A DNA stretch of 8,627 bases from Mailhella sp. GTDB lineage: Bacteria > Desulfobacterota > Desulfovibrionia > Desulfovibrionales > Desulfovibrionaceae. Position numbers and translations under genes: made by a program. Each line of letters begins with the position of its first letter. Within the stretch, counting starts at the first letter, position 1. The notes under the pieces are model-generated. The model was not told the DNA's origin. It saw only the letters and a program-made list of their open reading frames with translations, and did not search any database. Of this stretch, positions 7,798-8,627 are shown in pieces. The stretch lies in contig JAKSQA010000031.1 in the NCBI GenBank assembly GCA_024404335.1, positions 1 through 8,627 of the forward strand, given 5' to 3'.

Positions 7798-8627
7798 ACT
7801 TTCCTCCTGCCTCTGCCTCGTCTCTTACGCCATGGCCACGGTATGCTCGCTCACAGGCGTGCTGGCCCGTTCAGAGCGCATGAAGAAGACGGCCCTTCTG
7901 CTGTGCGCAGGCGGCCTGGCCTTCCATACGCTGTGGATCATATCCGCCGCCCTCTCCGGCACCTTCGGCGCCGCATCGCGCGGCTTCTATCTGCTGCCCC
8001 TCGCCTGGCTGCCTGCCGCGGCCATCCTCGCATGCTCCAGGCGATTCCGCCTCGAGGCCGCATCCCATTTCGCGGCGCCGTGGTCGTTCTTCCTCTGCTC
8101 GATAGCCGCAGGATTCACCGGCTCCCAGGCAGCCATGCCCTTTGCCGGATCTCTTTTCATCGTGCATGTCGTCACGGTCTTCATCGGCGTAGGCGTCATG
8201 GCAATCGCCGCAGCAGCCGGCACGATGTTCCTGCTGCAGAACAGGGCGCTCAAGAGGAAATCACCTCTTCCCTTCTCCGGCAAAGGCCTCCCTTCCCTTG
8301 CGCTTCTCGACAAGGTGAACGCGCTTGCGACGCTCATCGGCTTCCCCTGCTACAGCCTCGGAGTCCTGTGCGGCTTCCTCTGGTCGCGCCTCAACTGGAG
8401 CACCTCCGGAGGCGACGTCAAGGAATGGATATCCGTACTGATACTCCTCATCTACGCCGTGCTCTTCCACCAGCGCCAGGCCCTGGGCTGGCAGGGAAGG
8501 AAGCCGGCAATCCTGGCCGTCATCATCTTCACTGCTTCACTCTTCTCCATGCTGGTGGTGAACACGGTACTCCCCACCCAGCACGGCCTGCATGCCCACG
8601 CTCCGTGCGCGCGCGCCTTCCCTATTC
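7790..8627 (+). CDS. CcsA/HemX-like cytochrome c assembly membrane protein (3' end outside window)
   Basis: 279 residues are visible without a stop. The family comprises multi-spanning proteins of cytochrome c maturation (CcsA/ResC, CcmC) and the related HemX often encoded beside hemA. About eight hydrophobic segments are visible. H46, H126 and H227 are candidate heme ligands in membrane segments. The loop NWSTSGGDVKEW (202-213) stands where the tryptophan-rich WGxxWxWDxKE motif lies; D209, K211, E212 and W203 are kept but the motif is reduced, which favours a HemX-like protein over a full haem-delivery CcsA. The end VNTVLPTQHG resembles the usual C-terminal helix, so few residues are missing. 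ATG at 7790 overlaps the previous stop (8 bases), indicating coupled translation. Neighbouring siroheme synthesis fits a role in haem or cytochrome c supply; hemA would be expected next. Confidence 0.85.
   Translation, partial: MTELSSCLCLVSYAMATVCSLTGVLARSERMKKTALLLCAGGLAFHTLWIISAALSGTFGAASRGFYLLPLAWLPAAAILACSRRFRLEAASHFAAPWSFFLCSIAAGFTGSQAAMPFAGSLFIVHVVTVFIGVGVMAIAAAAGTMFLLQNRALKRKSPLPFSGKGLPSLALLDKVNALATLIGFPCYSLGVLCGFLWSRLNWSTSGGDVKEWISVLILLIYAVLFHQRQALGWQGRKPAILAVIIFTASLFSMLVVNTVLPTQHGLHAHAPCARAFPI

Overview
The window is GC-rich, tightly packed bacterial DNA. The best guess for the source is a sulfate- or sulfite-reducing Desulfovibrionaceae relative (Desulfovibrio, Mailhella or Bilophila type). 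This rests on the joined set rpmE / DUF1385 / prfA, the N-degron set clpS-clpA-aat, and a Met8-like siroheme gene overlapping a CcsA/HemX-type gene. It is an inference from gene content and order, not from a search.

Layout: everything left of position 6880 is on the minus strand and everything right of 7099 is on the plus strand, with a divergent promoter region between. The long minus-strand cluster runs rpmE (ribosomal protein bL31), a strong hairpin terminator, a DUF1385/YqhQ-like membrane protein, prfA (release factor 1), clpS, clpA and aat. From DUF1385 to aat the genes are 0-10 bases apart or overlap, so they look translationally coupled. ClpS, ClpA and Aat form a complete bacterial N-degron pathway: Aat adds Leu/Phe to proteins with N-terminal Lys/Arg, ClpS captures them, and ClpA (with ClpP, not in this window) unfolds and degrades them. 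A separate minus-strand gene for an OsmC-like protein follows aat. It is followed by a TerC/Alx-family membrane protein, cut off by the left window edge, which carries a well-formed yybP-ykoY manganese riboswitch with its own sigma70-like promoter and intrinsic terminator.

On the plus strand, a precorrin-2 dehydrogenase / sirohydrochlorin ferrochelatase gene overlaps by 8 bases a CcsA/HemX-like membrane protein gene that runs off the right edge. This pairing links siroheme/heme supply to cytochrome c assembly.

The most notable features are: (1) the TerC riboswitch, in which aptamer helix P1 and the terminator stem share the same bases; (2) a clpA reading frame that lacks its expected stop and continues 83 codons out of frame through the start of aat, where one C-to-G change would restore a normal TGATG stop/start overlap; (3) a strong terminator inside the rpmE cluster with no room for a promoter after it; and (4) an ambiguous start for the siroheme gene, possibly leaderless, overlapping a 10-codon open frame that has the better ribosome-binding site. 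No mobile elements, CRISPR arrays, tRNAs or rRNAs were seen, and no wholly new system is evident.
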